NCBI GenBank assembly: GCA_030407005.1
Contig: JAUDYN010000010.1
Location: 1,054,001 to 1,118,000 of the forward strand
Reading direction: 5' to 3'
DNA length: 64,000 nt
From: Desarmillaria ectypa
Taxonomy: Eukaryota; Basidiomycota; Agaricomycetes; Agaricales; Physalacriaceae
Shown: in pieces, positions 12,410 through 25,143 of the stretch
How positions within the stretch are numbered: position 1 is the first letter of the stretch
Layout: each line of letters opens with the position of its first letter
Made by a program: the position numbers and the translations under genes
The notes under the pieces: generated by a model
What the model saw: only the letters and a program-made list of their open reading frames with translations
Database searches by the model: none
Told to the model about the DNA's origin: nothing

Positions 12410-12424
12410 GGTTATGGGCCCTGG
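12410..12424 (+). other. Copia primer-binding site
   Basis: The sequence ggttatgggccctgg starts directly after the 5' LTR. It resembles the primer site of Drosophila copia, which pairs with the internal anticodon-arm region of initiator tRNA-Met; that identification rests on memory of copia and was not checked. Confidence 0.6.
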
Positions 12425-12508
12425 CCCTAACTGAACTACTTACATCATCACCAACTTTGCACTCTCATACTTTACATACACATATAGAACCAAATAGATA
12501 GCCAGTCC

Positions 12509-13276
12509 ATGTATAGGATCAAATCTCTTAAGGGCCCAGAAAACTACCTGACATGGAAAGTCAAGATGATCAATATACTAACCGATTTAAGTCTAATTGA
12601 CTATGCTGATGGAAGCTCTATGGCCCTGGCAGAAGTGGCACTGGTGGCAGATTGGAAGAAGAGTGATAGGAAGGCTCTTTCAACAATAAGGCTGCAGGTT
12701 TCAGATGGCCCACTGGTGTATATTGCTGGTTCTAAGACTTCAGCAGAAGCCTGGAAAGCTCTGAAGGACATGTATAAATCAAGGGGACCCATGGGAATTG
12801 TCCTTGTGAGAAGGAAATTCTTTAGAGCTCAGTGTGAAGAAGGAGGAAACATAGAGGAGCATATTAGGACTATGAGGTCCTACCAGGAGGAGCTGGCATT
12901 CCTTAAGCAGACTGTTGAGGAGGAGGACTTCTCAATCACACTGCTTACATCACTTCCAGAATCATGGAATTTATTCATTTCATCAATGGACACTGCAGAC
13001 TTAAAGGATTCATACAAATTGATTTCCCAAATTCTTCAAGAAGACATCCGATTATGGGAAAAGACTTCTGACCCAACAACAACACTTGCAGCACATGGCA
13101 AGAAGAAGTTTAACCTGAAAATCATATGTTATAGATGTGGAGAAACTGGCCATATTAAGGCCAATTACCCAAATGGGAAGAAGAATTCTGGAAAGCAATG
13201 GAAGAGGAAAGAGAAGGGCCAGACTCAGGCACATGTTGCTAAGTCAGATTCTGATGAAGAAGATTATATATTTTAG
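12509..13276 (+). pseudogene. Copia Gag polyprotein region
   Basis: Open frame of 255 codons with the copia Gag pattern (GPENYLTWKVKM near the start, W..LK.MY, LTSLPESWNLF) and a C-terminal zinc knuckle. The knuckle reads CYRCGETGHIKANY: the fourth ligand of CX2CX4HX4C is Tyr instead of Cys. A TAG ends the frame, although protease coding continues directly after it, which suggests a single stop mutation. Non-functional as part of a dead element. Confidence 0.85.
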
Positions 13277-14720
13277 GCAAAAGACACCACATTTACTGCA
13301 CTTGTAGGGTCATCATGGATCAGAGATTCAGGCACCACCAAGCATATAGTCAAGAATAGATTGTATTTTTCTGACTATGTTGAAACCCCAGGATATGAAA
13401 TTATTAGTGTAGGAAAGTCAAAAGGCTTGGAAAGAGGAACAGTTAAGATTAAAATAGTTGAAGAAGAGAAGGCCACTGCAGCCACTCTAAAGGACTGTAT
13501 TCATTGTCCTGAAGCACCATTCAATCTTATATCATTAGAGCACATCACAGATGCTGGGTTTGAACTCAAATTCAAAGAATCCCAGATGGATATTATCTCA
13601 CTATGTGGTAAAAGGATTAGCCATGGAGATAAGGTATCGAAGTTATATAGCCTAGATATTATTGCATCAGAAATAACCCAGGCCTATATGACAAAACCAG
13701 CCTGATCATGACAAAAGTGGCATTGGGTAATGGGCCACTTGAACATGGGATCAGTAAAGAGATTATTTAGAAAGAAAATGGTCAAGAGAATGAATGTGGA
13801 TAAGTTGGTGGTGCCCCAGAAGGATTGCAAAGCCTGCATACAAGCTAAACATCATGCTGAGCCATTTCTGTAAGAAACTGAAAGGAATTATACCAAAATA
13901 GGTGAAATAACATTTTTAGACTTATAGGGGCCAGCCTGAACTCAGGGTATCCATGGAGAAAGATATTACATAAGCTTCACAGATGAGAAATCCCAGAGAA
14001 CAATGTTATATTTTCTAAAGTCAAAACAGGGTATAGAAATCTGAAAGAAGATTTAGCAGTACCAAAAATACATCAAAGTCCACACTGGAAGAGATCTGAA
14101 GTTTATGAGGATTGATAATGGGAAGAAATATATTAATGAGAAGGTGAAGGAATACCTCTAGAGCAATGGCATCCAGCTGAAACTGACTGCCACATATTCT
14201 CCATCCCAAAATAGAGTCACTGAGAGAGTCAATCAGACTCTTATAGAGCATGTTCATGCCATGCTAAAAGAACATTACCTGCAAAAATTTTTATAGTCTG
14301 AGGCAGTGGCATATGCTACATATTTGAAGAACTGATCACTAACCAGGGCCATCAAAAATGATATAACCCCAGAAGAAGTGTTTTGTGGAACAAAACCAGA
14401 TATTTCAACACTCCAGAAATTCAGAACAAAGTGCTGGGTGTTGCAACAGGATAACAAAAGGTCAAAACTTGACCTAAAATCAAGGGAATTTATCTTTACA
14501 GGTCTTACAGATGAATCAAGAGCCTGGAGATACTATAATTCACAGACCAGGCAGATTCAGACCTCAAGAAATATTATATTCTCTGAAGAGAGCATTCTAA
14601 ATGCTAACAATGATGAATACATTATATCCCATCCTTCACTGCTTGAGAGGGAGTCAGGAAGCAAAGTCAAGCAGATTCTAAATAGAAATGATGATATTTC
14701 AGACAAATCCACAGGTGCCA
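13277..14720 (+). pseudogene. Copia protease and integrase region (degenerate)
   Basis: Protease motif SSWIRDSGTTKHI near 13,310 (DSG active site). GAG-pre-integrase zinc region is recognisable (WHWVMGHLNM, CKACIQAKHH). Integrase core fragments include FTDEKSQRTMLYFLKSK, LKFMRIDNGKKYIN and YSPSQNRVTERVNQTL. Multiple in-frame TAG/TGA stops interrupt it, several at positions where Trp, Gln or Arg would be usual. The frame is cut at 14,720 by the gypsy insertion and resumes at 23,407. Confidence 0.88.
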
Positions 14721-15136
14721 TATTACGGCCCTGCTTAAGCATGTGACTTGGGATGTAAGCTGATCTCTTTAGGCTGTTATGCATTTGAACAGTCACCCAG
14801 TTAGAGATTTAGGCTCAGTCTTCAGTATATGCGAGTAAGAGGTATGTGAATGTAATTTAGTCAGAAGATAGAGTACAACTGTGAAGTTTACTCTACTTAT
14901 ATACTGTTTTGATGGTGTTATATATAGATGAAATGATAGAGTCCATGCTGGAACAGGGTCAAAGGTGAATGGTCCAGAAGGATCATGATCCAATCAAAAG
15001 GTTCTGGAGTGACTGTGGTGAGAAACAAGGGTGATGGTTGGCAAGTTGGTTGATATGAATCAGGAATGATAGTTGATTAAATGGATGAGTCATGGATATG
15101 ACTTGGATAAGATAAGATAATGGAAAAATCGTAACA
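14721..15136 (-). repeat. Gypsy 3' LTR
   Basis: In element orientation this is the downstream LTR. It matches 22988-23401 nearly base for base; the few differences seen are mostly C/T or A/G transitions. The outer terminal dinucleotide is TA rather than TG on the plus strand. Confidence 0.92.
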
Positions 15137-17900
15137 TTACCCCCTTGTTAAAGCAGTCATCCTGACTGCTAAGGTTCTTCTTCTGGGGCATCGAACTGTG
15201 TTTTGATTTGACTGATCCAGTACTGATCAGTCAGCAGTTTCCATAAATCTTTGTCTGGATTAATGATCCATTTGGTAAATCCATCCTTTTGTTCAGCAAG
15301 ATAGGCTATATTGCCATTTTCCAAGTATTCATGGTCTAAGATCTTGACCACTACTTTGTTTTTAGTTGCAATTTTTGGAGTGTATATGGCACAGTTTATG
15401 CTGGCCTGGTATTCTTGGATCACTTCTAATGCATTTGTCATCTCATTCTCTCAGACCCATGAGTTGTGTTCTCAGGTCCACCCCTTCTATTTGACTAGAT
15501 AGTCTGTTATCTCTCTGGATGGTTGTCCTCTCTTTGAGCATACTTTTTGAGTGCGTGAATCCAAAACTTCTTCAATTTTATATTCCTCTTGACTGTTGAT
15601 GAGGTCTGGAGGAGGAGGTGGCAGTTGCTGTTGATTCAGGAATAAGGACGCAATGTATGGAGTTAATAGCTTTTCATTGAATTGGGGATGTATCTTCCAG
15701 TGAGGCAGCAGTTTCAACTTGTATGCTGCTGCTCCTGACTTTTTGACGATTTCAAATGGTCCTGTTTGTTTATTGTCAAGCTTTTTCTTGGATCATGGTA
15801 GATAAAGGTTGGCAATATCGAGCCAGACCTTATCACTGACTTGATATTTCTATGGTGTCTGTTTTCATTTGTTGTATTGCACCTTCATTTATGCTGCTGC
15901 TTTTTCCAAGGTGTTGTATACTTCTTTATAGACCTTGGCCATCATTTTGGTGAAGTCAACAGCTATGTGATTTGTGAAGTTGGTTTTTTGGACTGACTCA
16001 GGAATGAGTCAGGGATTTTGTCCATATAGGACTATGAAGGGACTCTTGCCTATGGTTGAGTGAGTTTGGTTATTGTGGGCAAATTCCACAAGAAGTAGCC
16101 ATGTGACTCAGTCTATTTGTCAATGATTGACAAAGATATGAAGGTATTTTTCAACCTCCTGGTTGACTCTTTCTGTCTGTCCATCCATTTGGGGATAATA
16201 CACCATTGAGGTGTTCTGTGTAATATCTAGTATTTAATAAAGTTCCTTCATGAATGTGGATACGAATTGAGGTCCTTGGTCAGATATGACTACTTGCAGC
16301 ATTCCATGTTTTGCATATACATGATTGTGAAGCATCAATGCCCATTCTTTGGCAGATAATTCCTTATTACATGGAATGAGGATTATGTTCTTTGAGAACC
16401 AATCTACAATAATAAGTAAGGCATTGAAGCCTTCTGATTCTGGCAGACCAGTGACTATATCCACAGAAACGTGTGTTCATGGAGCATTGGGGATTATGTT
16501 GGGATGAAGAGGCACTGCTTTGGCCTGCATATCACTCTTCATTTGTTGACAAGTTTTGCATCCCTTAATATAGGATTCGACATCTCTTTTCATCTTTGGC
16601 CACCAGTATTCATGAAGAATCAGTTCCTTGGTCTTAGCAATTCCTGGGTGTTCTGCAGTGATATGGTCATAATATTGGGAAATGATCTCATTGTACAGTG
16701 AGGGGTCTTGAGGAATGTAGACCCATCCATTGTACCACAAGATTTCACCTTCTTGAGTAATTCCTCATTCGTGGTTGAGGGATTTCTCGATCCCTTGGTC
16801 CCATTGGTTCTTTTATTGTGTTGCATCTCTTATACACATGATTTGTTCTTCAATGGTGAGTAGTGTTAATGCCCAGAAATATTCTGGGAAAGGACAACTA
16901 CATCTTGATTGTCTTCCTTTCCTTGATCATGATCATCTCATTGGCTGAGAAGATCTGCTTTCTTGTTGGCGATTCCAGCTTTGTGTTGAAGAATAAAGTG
17001 GTACTTGGCCAATTCTGTGACCCATCAAGCTTGTCAGCAGTTCAGCTTCTGTGGTTTTCAGAAATACTGGAGGTTTTGATGATCACTCTAGATTTCAATG
17101 GTTTCTTTGGCACCCATAAGATAGTGATGCCATTCTTCTAGCACTAACATGATTGCTAGTAACTCCTTGTCATAGATCTCATAGTTGCACTCAGTGACTA
17201 TCAATGCTTTTGACATGAAGGCAACTGGTCTCCATTTCCTATTCTGTTCTTGGCTTAGAATAGTGCCAATAGCTCCATCACTGGCATTGGCTTCTACTCA
17301 GAATTTCCCATCATCTGAGGGAATCATTAGAACTATGTTTATTGTCATCAACTTCTTGAGTTGTGAGAATGCTTGTTCTTGATCTGATCCCCACGTCCAG
17401 TCTACCTTTCCAGTTAACTGGGTAAGAGGTTATATGATTTTGGAGTAGTCATGAATGAACTTTCAGTAGAAATCTGTGAACTCTAAGAAAGACTAAAGCT
17501 CCTTCTTTTTCATGAGAGTGGGCCATTCAGTGATTCCTGCAATTTTGACTGGATCCATACAAATAGTGTCTTTGCTAATGATGACACCTAAGTATTTGGT
17601 TTCGAGTACTTTGAACTCACATTTCTCTGCTTTGAGAAACAGCTTGTTTTCTCAGAGATATTGGAGCACTTGCTGAACAATGATTCAGTGTTCAGACAGG
17701 AATTTAGTGAAAATAAGGATGTCATCAAGGTAAATGGTGACTTTTCCTCTGGCAATTAAATCCTTGAAGATATCATTCATCATCTACTGGAACTTGGCTG
17801 GTGAATTTATAAGGCCAAAGAACATAACTATTGGCTCAAAGAGTCTCTGGTTGGTTCTAAATGCAGCCTTTTTCTCATCTCCATCCTTGATGTGTACATT
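15137..17900 (-). pseudogene. Gypsy Pol C-terminal half: RT palm, RNase H, integrase, chromodomain
   Basis: Read on the minus strand. The RT region near 17,700-17,880 has [32 protein letters not shown] and the catalytic YLDDILIFT. The integrase zinc region (16,477-16,740) has HITAEHPGIAKTKELI and YIKGCKTCQQMK. The core (16,234-16,464) has MDIVTGLPESEGFNALLI, VDWFSKN and VISDQGPQFVS. A chromodomain-like tail near 15,440-15,600 contains EEYKIEEVLDSR and DYLVKWKG, typical of chromoviruses that target heterochromatin. Stops and frameshifts occur throughout. Confidence 0.87.
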
Positions 17901-17905
17901 GTTGT

Positions 17906-18324
17906 TGTTATGATTTTTCCATTATCTTATCTTATCCAAGTCATATTGATGACTCAGCCATCTTATCAACCATTGATTCCGACTCGTATCCAACCAATTG
18001 CTAACTCATACCCTCATTCTCACCATCTGTCACCCCAGACACTTTCTATTGGACCAATGATCCTTCCAGACCACTCAACTTCAACACCATTCCAGCATGG
18101 ACTGAACCATTTCATCTAAATATATTGCTGTACTTACAGTATATAAACAGAGTAAACTACACCATTGTACTCCATCTTTCAACTAAACTTTAATCATATA
18201 CCTCTTACTCTCACATACTAAAGACCAATGCTTAAACCTCTCAATTGGGTAACTGTTCAAATGCATAACAGCCCAGAGTGGTCAGCTGACATCCCAAGTC
18301 TCATAACTAAGTGGGTACCTAACA
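17906..18324 (+). mobile_element. Nested solo LTR of the same gypsy family
   Basis: 419 bp, oriented on the plus strand, similar to the reverse complement of the host element's own LTRs. It starts TGTTATGATTTTTCC and ends GGGTACCTAACA. Flanked by the perfect duplication GTTGT (17901-17905 and 18325-18329). It splits the RT coding just before DGDEKKAAF. Contains a TATA-like box (tatataaac near 18,140). Confidence 0.93.
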
Positions 18325-18329
18325 GTTGT

Positions 18330-20440
18330 ATCCCCATTAAACATCTAGCTTGGAGAAATACTTTGCTCCACATAGCTTGTCGATAAGCTCAGAGATTAAT
18401 GGAAGGGAATAATGATTCTTGATCATCATTTTGTTCAGTTTTCTGTAGTCCTGAACAGGTCATAGAGAGCCATCCTTTTTCTTAACAAAGAAGAAGGGAG
18501 AGGTGAATGGAAATTTTGAGGGATGAATTCATCCCGAGTTTAAGTTCTCATCAAGAAACTTATTGAGTTGTTCTTGCTCATTTTGGTTGAGCAGATAGAC
18601 CTTGCAGTCTAATGTGGATTTGGCATTAGGAGTTAGCTCAATGGTGTGGTCCCAGGGTCTTCATTCTAGTAAATCTCTAAAGCTTTGATACTGAGGAGGC
18701 ATGAGCTCCTCAAAGGTCTGTTTTGGTTTGTCTGCATTTGCAGCTGCCACCAATTCATTTGCATGATGGACTGCTCAAAGAATGATTTCTTCTTGCATAT
18801 TGACTGCAAGGATACTTTCATCTTCTTCTAGTTCTTCATCCCATCGATCTTCTTTATCAGCATCAGGGAGAGTAAAGTGGGTTTTGATGCAATGACATCA
18901 TCCAAATGTCATGGTTCCTGCTTTCCAATTGACAAAAGGGTTATGGCATTTAAGCCAGTCATGGCCCAAGTACACTGTCTTGGAACCTAGGTCTGTGACT
19001 GCTAAGTCAATTCATTCAACATGGTCTCCAATGGTCATTTGGAGTTCCACGAATTCTGTTACATTGCCTGCCTTGTTATGAGTTTCATCTGCATTGTATA
19101 CAAGTATGGGAGAGGTGACTTTTCAGATATCCAACTGGTGTTGTTGGATGTAGCTTTGGTTGATAGAGCTGCCTGTGCAACCACTATCCAACAATGCTCT
19201 GGTTGTCAATATCTTCTTTCCTGTACAAGGAGAGAGTTGGATATTCATCAAAAAGTCTCATCCTGAACTTTTGGTTCCACAGATATACCAGATCAGTTCA
19301 TGAAGTTTGTAGAGCTGCTCATATGCAGGACTCTCTTCGTTTCTTAAACTCTGAATGAGTTCATTGGTTATCTCTCCAAGTCATTTGGGATGAACCCAAA
19401 TGGAGAGAACAGCCTTGGTGGTTGCCAGGTTCTTGGAACTGAAAACAGCACACAGAGTCAAGTCAATCCCAAATGGTTTGTACCATTGATGATCACATGC
19501 TTCTGTAGTTGGCAGGACTTTGAGTTTTGGTACCCTCTTGTTAGGTAGGATTTTGGGTTTTGGTGCTTCCCATTTGGGCAAGACTTCAGGTGTCAGAATA
19601 CTGGCTTTGGACTGGCTGACTTGCCATAGTCTGAATGCAGTATCATCTTCTTCATCGGGTACTTCAACAATGGTGGTTCTACTGGAATGCCCCCTCTTTA
19701 CTGCCTGGGCACTAGCAGCTTTCTCCTGTTCTTCAGCTTTAGTTCACTCAGGAACTTGCCAGAACTCAGAAGGAGTCTGGTTTCAGCTTGAGGCATCTGA
19801 GGTTCCACTTCTACTATCAGTTCTGGTAGAGTACTAAGCTTTTGCAGCTAGGGTGAATCTCATCAGTATTGCCATCGGCTGCACTACCAGCTATTCTCCC
19901 ACTGGTCTGGATAGCACATGGCCCCAATCCTGGTCTTGGTGAGAGGCACTCTTCTGGTCCTCCACCAACCCTAGCAAGGCTGGTGGGCTTGGTCCTCCAC
20001 TTGAGGAGGACACTGAGGCATTTGGACTTCTAGGAGGCCCAAAGGAGTCCCACACCTCATTGGAGGCTCAGGATCCACTATAGATCTTTGTGTCAGCTTC
20101 TTGCAGGAGGATGATGTATCTGTTCTGTTTTAATTCTTGAAGAGTCTTCAGCTTTGGGGTCTGTGAAGTCATAGCAGATATATTCATATTTGTTCATAAT
20201 TGTCTATGGTTATAATATTCAGTCTGACCCATGGAAACTGAGGACTCACCTTTCAGAGACTTGGTCGAGCAAGGAGAATCAAACTCTTGTCAACCTAGTC
20301 TTTTGCCTCTTCAATTTTGGTCATAGATGGCACCACTTTATTAGTGGGCCTTACTGACTGAATGTCTCTCAACTCTTTTCTCCTGAGGCAATCTTTGCTC
20401 AGGTAACCTTTCTCATCACATCTGAAGTATCTGCCCTTGG
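18330..20440 (-). pseudogene. Gypsy Pol N-terminal half: protease and start of RT
   Basis: Minus-strand continuation of Pol upstream of the solo LTR. RT finger residues (LFDKLCGAKYFSKLDV) lie directly right of the solo LTR. Further upstream is a protease-like and linker region with interrupted frames. At about 20,386-20,440 a degenerate Gag zinc knuckle can be read as YFRCDEKGYLSKDC, where the first Cys and the His of the usual motif are replaced by Tyr. Confidence 0.75.
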
Positions 20441-22742
20441 CTCTTCACCAATCGATATCTATGAGCTTCCCCGCCCCTCTGTACATTGTCCACTGACCAG
20501 TTCTGGCATTCCAACTGACTCTCATATTTGTAGTCAGCTTTAGGGCCAAGGAACTTGTTGCCCCAGTGGCAGCTTTGCTGCTAGGCTGCTGTTGATGTTG
20601 GGGGCAGGAATCTTTCTTCTGCCTATCCCAGAGCATGCCAGTGGTTTGGTCGAAGACCCACTTGCATTGGTGTTCCTCATACATCTTGAGGATATGCTCC
20701 TTCCACTCCAGATATGAGTGCAGAATGCTGACGCCCATGTTCAAGATGAAGATCATATAGGAGGAAGGTACTCCTAGACAAATGGCCTTCACCATGGTGC
20801 CACATTCTGCCTCATCAGTTCTCCAGCCCACCAATTTGGCCTCTTCTTCCAGCTTCTGAAAGTAATGGGATATGGGCTGCATTCCCATTTGGAGGTCAAA
20901 CATCTGCTTTTTGTGGACTTCCTTGATAGCAGGGTCTTGGAATTGTCATAAGACCATGTCAATGAAATCTGCCCAGTCAGGGTAGCAAAAGTGAGCAGCA
21001 GTCCTATCATAGGAGTCGCTGACCCAGAATTTAGGTCTCTTGTAGACCCACCAGTCCTTGGCAGCCCTCTTGAAATGAGAGGTCATGAATAGTACCAGGT
21101 GCAATGGCATCTGAAAGTAGTGTCAGAACACTTCAAAATAGGCAATGCAATCACCTATGAAGCATTCAATATTGTCATGGTCCCCTTTGAATAGAGAGGG
21201 CATCTTGACAAGAATGGGTTTGATGCCCAGGTACAGGGCATCGTTGGTGGCATTCCCAACAGGGTTGGGGATTGGGTCAGGAGGGCTCTTGCCAGGGGGC
21301 AGTCTTGGGATTGAATATTGATCTGGCCTTGGCTGCAGGTAGCCTCTTGGTGGCTCTAAGAGTCTGCCCCTGTCCAGCTCCTTCTCTTTGTCTTGGTCAC
21401 AGAGGTAATCCACCATCATTCTCCTGGCAGACTCCTCCCTTTTGAGCTCCTCATGCATCTCCATGATGCACTTCTCTTTTTCAGCCAGCATGGTTTTCAT
21501 CTGCTGCCAAATTTCCTCTGCCATTGCTGGGGTTTTCGATGCTCCCGCAGTGGCAGTTCCTGCAGAGACATTTTCAGCTTCCATATCTTCTCCTGCATCT
21601 GTGAAGAGAAGACTGCCATCCTGATAAGGGTGGTAGCCTTGTTGTTGTGCTCAACTGTGTGGCAGTGAGTCAGGCAGGAGTCTGAGTCTTGTGACCAGGG
21701 TATCTGGGGAGTAGTCTGGAATTGTTTCATATTGGAGCTGGTGGTATTCCAGCCTGCCATAATAATCTGTGTCATAGGTAAACATATTGTATTAGGGCCT
21801 TTGCCCCCATCTACTCTTCTTTTGTGACCTCCAGTCATCATAATTGTCATAGGGAGCACTCCAGCTCCCTCTGCTCCTCCTCATCTCTGGCTCGAAGCCC
21901 TGGAAATATATTCCTGGTGGAGGGATGGAATATATTTCAGTCCCAGTTTGCATGTATTTGGGTGCAAATGATGGCGGCTGGGTCTGGATCCCAAATGGGA
22001 TCTCCTCAGTTGAGTGCCAGCTACTCATCCATTTTGGGTCTGAGCTCATCCCAGAGGTCTCTTGGCTTGATGTCCTGTCATTGAATCTCTCAGGCAGCAG
22101 CCCTGAGGGGGCTGAATAGTCTCCAATCAACTTTGGAGAGGTTGGGCCATATGTAATCTGCTCTGTTTGGATTGAATGGGTCATCAGGGGCAGAGGGAGC
22201 AGCCAGGGTCAGAGTGTCGAGCTCCCCATCAGACTCATCAGAGAGCTCGATGATGGGGAGCGAGGAGATGGAGTTGGTCCCTCCTCAGGGCCAATTGTTT
22301 TCGTGGGCCCAGGGCCTATATAGGTGGTTTTGATCTATGCTAGGATCGTTGGGGTATCAGGGCCCATTGTAGAACCTGCTGGAATCATTGAGGGAGAGGG
22401 ATCAAGATTGTGAAGGAATGTGCCAGTGTTGCTGGCAGAGAGCAAAGGTTGCAGGATAAGGGGGAGGGCCAGAGTATGAGGGTGGAGCATCATTGATCTG
22501 AGCCTAAACATTCTGCATGTATTCCTGGGCTGGAGAGGGGACAGGTCATTCCATCCAGTACTAGAGTAGAACTGCTCTTGCATTATATGCACAGGCAGAG
22601 GAGGGCTCAGGAGTTGGGGGCCTCTCATCATCAGTTGTCCTCTCGGAGGAGGACACAATTGTAAAACAGGCTCAGGGATGGATGAGTGGTATTTCCTCTC
22701 ATTGACCCAGTCAGGTGGAGGGTAACTCCCAGGGAAGGACAT
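20441..22742 (-). pseudogene. Gypsy Gag region (degenerate)
   Basis: Four large minus-strand blocks (22335-22742, 21792-22184, 21123-21584, 20445-20903) carry pieces of one chromovirus Gag. Block 20445-20903 holds the capsid-like segment MFDLQMGMQPISHYF and KLEEEAKLVGW. Cys or Trp occurs where related Gag proteins usually have Arg (ECGTMVKAICLG, GMLWDRQKKDSC), the change expected from C-to-T at CGN codons. Stops separate the blocks. Confidence 0.8.
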
Positions 22743-22987
22743 TATCTGAGTGTTGGGGTGGTCGGGGTGGTAGAGTCAGTCAGTGAGCTCATCTTTGCTG
22801 CAGGAGGGCTCATATTTCTTTCTCATAAATTAGAATAGCGAGGACCATGAAAAAGGTTAAAAGAATGGCACCACTGATTGTGACACCAAGAGAGATAGTT
22901 CTTGGGTTTCATAGGTTCTCTTTATTGGTCATAAGAGAATGCTTCTTTATGGCTAGCATTGGAAGCAGAAGGGAATCTTCTGACTAA

Positions 22988-23401
22988 TGTTATGGCCCTG
23001 CTTATGCATGTGACTTGGGACATAAGCTGATCTCTTTGGGCTGTTATGCATTTGAACAGTCACCCAGTTAGAGATTTAGGCTCAGTCTTCAATATATGCG
23101 AGTAAGAGGTATGTGAATGTAATTTAGTTAGAAGATGGAGTACAACTGTGAAGTTTACTCTACTTATATACTGTTTTGATGGTGTTATATATAGATGAAA
23201 TGATAGAGTCCATGCTGGAACAGGGTCAAAGGTGAATGGTCCAGAAGGATCATGATCCAATCAAAAGGTTCTGGAGTGACTGGTGAGAAATAAGGGTGAT
23301 GGTCAGCAAGTTGGTTGATACGAATCAGGAATGATGGTTGATTAGATGGATGAGTCATGGATATAACTTGGATAAGATAAGATAATGGAAAAATTGTAAT
23401 A
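22988..23401 (-). repeat. Gypsy 5' LTR
   Basis: Upstream LTR in element orientation, about 414 bp, the partner of 14721-15136. The plus-strand copy starts TGTTATGGCCC. The right boundary is taken as 23401, where copia coding resumes after TGCTA. Confidence 0.92.
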
Positions 23402-23406
23402 TGCTA

Positions 23407-25134
23407 GGAATGCTGAAATAAAAGAGAAAACACCCCTTGATGATCCAGCAACCAAATCAAAGTTACCTGTATAGCATAGGAAGGTGATTCAGCCATGTGA
23501 CAAATTGGTCCAGATTGCATCAGTAGCCCCACCAAGTTACCAGTTCCTTAATAATCCAGCCTCATGAGGCATGAAATTGCCAGAAAAGCAGCACAAAGTA
23601 ACAAAAAAACTACTGGAGACTGCAGACAACCTTAGTGATGAGCCATTAAGCCTTGAAGAAGCCAAAGCAAGGCTAGATTGGCATCATTGGAAGAAAGCAA
23701 TAGATGAAGAATATAATCTATTGACTTCTCTAGATATATAGCAGCTGGAAGAATTACCTCAGGATAGGTTGCTTGTTGATTGCAAGTGGACCTACAGGCT
23801 GAAAAGAGATGGTGATGGAAAAGTCACCAGGCACAAAGCCAGACTCATTGTGAAAGGATTTTCACAGAAACCTGAAATTGATTTCTTTGAAACATATACA
23901 CCTATAGTTAGGCTGGACATATTCTGCCTACTTATGGCTATTGCCACATAAAGAAATCTGATTATTCATGAAATAGATGCCATTGGAGCCTACTTAAATG
24001 GAAAGCTCAATGAATCTATTTATATGGCACAGCCACCCAAATATTCTGATAGGAGTGGCAAGGCAGCACATCTCAAGTTGACATTATATGGACTCAGATA
24101 CATAAGATTGATTAGCAATCAATGTGTGTATATCAGACAGATGGATTCTGATCCTATAATTGTAGCTGTGCATGTAGATGACATGACACTACTTGCTCTA
24201 GATGACAAAACCATGTCTATTATAAAAGAAGAGCTTAAGAAGAAGCTAAATGTTACAGACATAAGAGAGATTCAATATATATTGGGTATGAGGATAGACA
24301 GGAATTGGGAGAAGGGTACTATTACCTTATCTCAGAAGGCATATATTCTGAAGGTACTCGAATGAATGAGCATGAGAGACTGCAAACCAGTCAAAATACC
24401 TATGGACCTGAATGTATGGCTAGAGAAAATCCCTGAAGATGATCCCTAGAGCACTGACACAGCCACCAGGCAATATTACCATACTGGTGTCGAATCTCTG
24501 ATGTATGCAGCCAATGAATCTCAGCCTGAAATTGCATATGCTGTCACAGAATTAAGCAAATATATACAAAATCTGGCTGCTGAGTATGTCACAGCTCTGA
24601 AACGAGTTTGCCATTACTTGAAGAAAACTCTGGATTTTGGAATCACATATGGAGGGACTACAAATGAATTGATACCCTACTCAGATTCAGATTGGGGAGA
24701 GGACAGAACAGATAGAAGATCAACATCTGGTTATGTCTGTATCTATGCAGAGAGAGCTATTACTTGGAGTTTAAAGAAACAGCCCACTATAGCTCTATCC
24801 ACTATGGAGGCAGAATATATGGCCCTTTCACAAACAACTTAAGAAGTAATATAGTTGTAGGCAATTTTAACTAAATTAGGATTGCCACCTGATGGTGCAA
24901 CCATTATTTTTGTCAACAATCAGTTAGTGATCAAATTCACTGAGAACCCTGTATTCCACACATGATCAAAGCACATAGATATACAACATCACTTCATTCA
25001 CGAGCATATGGCTTCAAATGAAGTCAAAGTTCAGCACTGCATATCAGAGGAGAACTTAGCAGATATATTCACTAAAGAGCTACCAAGACTATTACATGAA
25101 TATCTATCTGCAGATATTCTAGGAGCTCAGAATT
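23407..25134 (+). pseudogene. Copia reverse transcriptase and RNase H region (degenerate)
   Basis: RT starts with WHHWKKAIDEEYNLL and VDCKWTYRLKRDGDG, followed by ARLIVKGFSQKPEIDFFETY, IDAIGAYLNGKL and the catalytic VHVDDMTLL. RNase H has YSDSDWGEDRTDRRSTSGY and STMEAEYMALS. After LTLYGLR the usual roughly 20-residue QAGRxWY segment is missing and the frame runs directly into ISNQCVYIRQ, which looks like a small in-frame deletion. Several TAG/TAA/TGA stops are present. Confidence 0.88.
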
Positions 25135-25143
25135 GAGAGGGAG
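25135..25143 (+). other. Copia polypurine tract
   Basis: Purine run gagagggag lies immediately upstream of the 3' LTR, the expected site of plus-strand priming. Confidence 0.7.

Larger units (their letters stand above)
14721..23401 (-). mobile_element. Ty3/gypsy chromovirus-type LTR retrotransposon inserted in the copia element
   Basis: Two LTRs of about 415 bp (14721-15136 and 22988-23401) bracket a minus-strand interior with Gag, protease, RT, RNase H, integrase and a chromodomain in gypsy order. Target duplication is TGCCA (14716-14720) on the left and TGCTA (23402-23406) on the right, differing by one C/T transition. A polypurine tract (aagggggtaa on the minus strand, 15137-15146) precedes the 3' LTR. 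The interior has many stops and a nested solo LTR. Confidence 0.93.

Noticed and set aside
13000..14720. Considered whether the stops in copia Pol reflect an alternative genetic code or programmed readthrough
   Set aside because: All three stop codons occur, together with CpG loss and deletions, so ordinary decay explains them.
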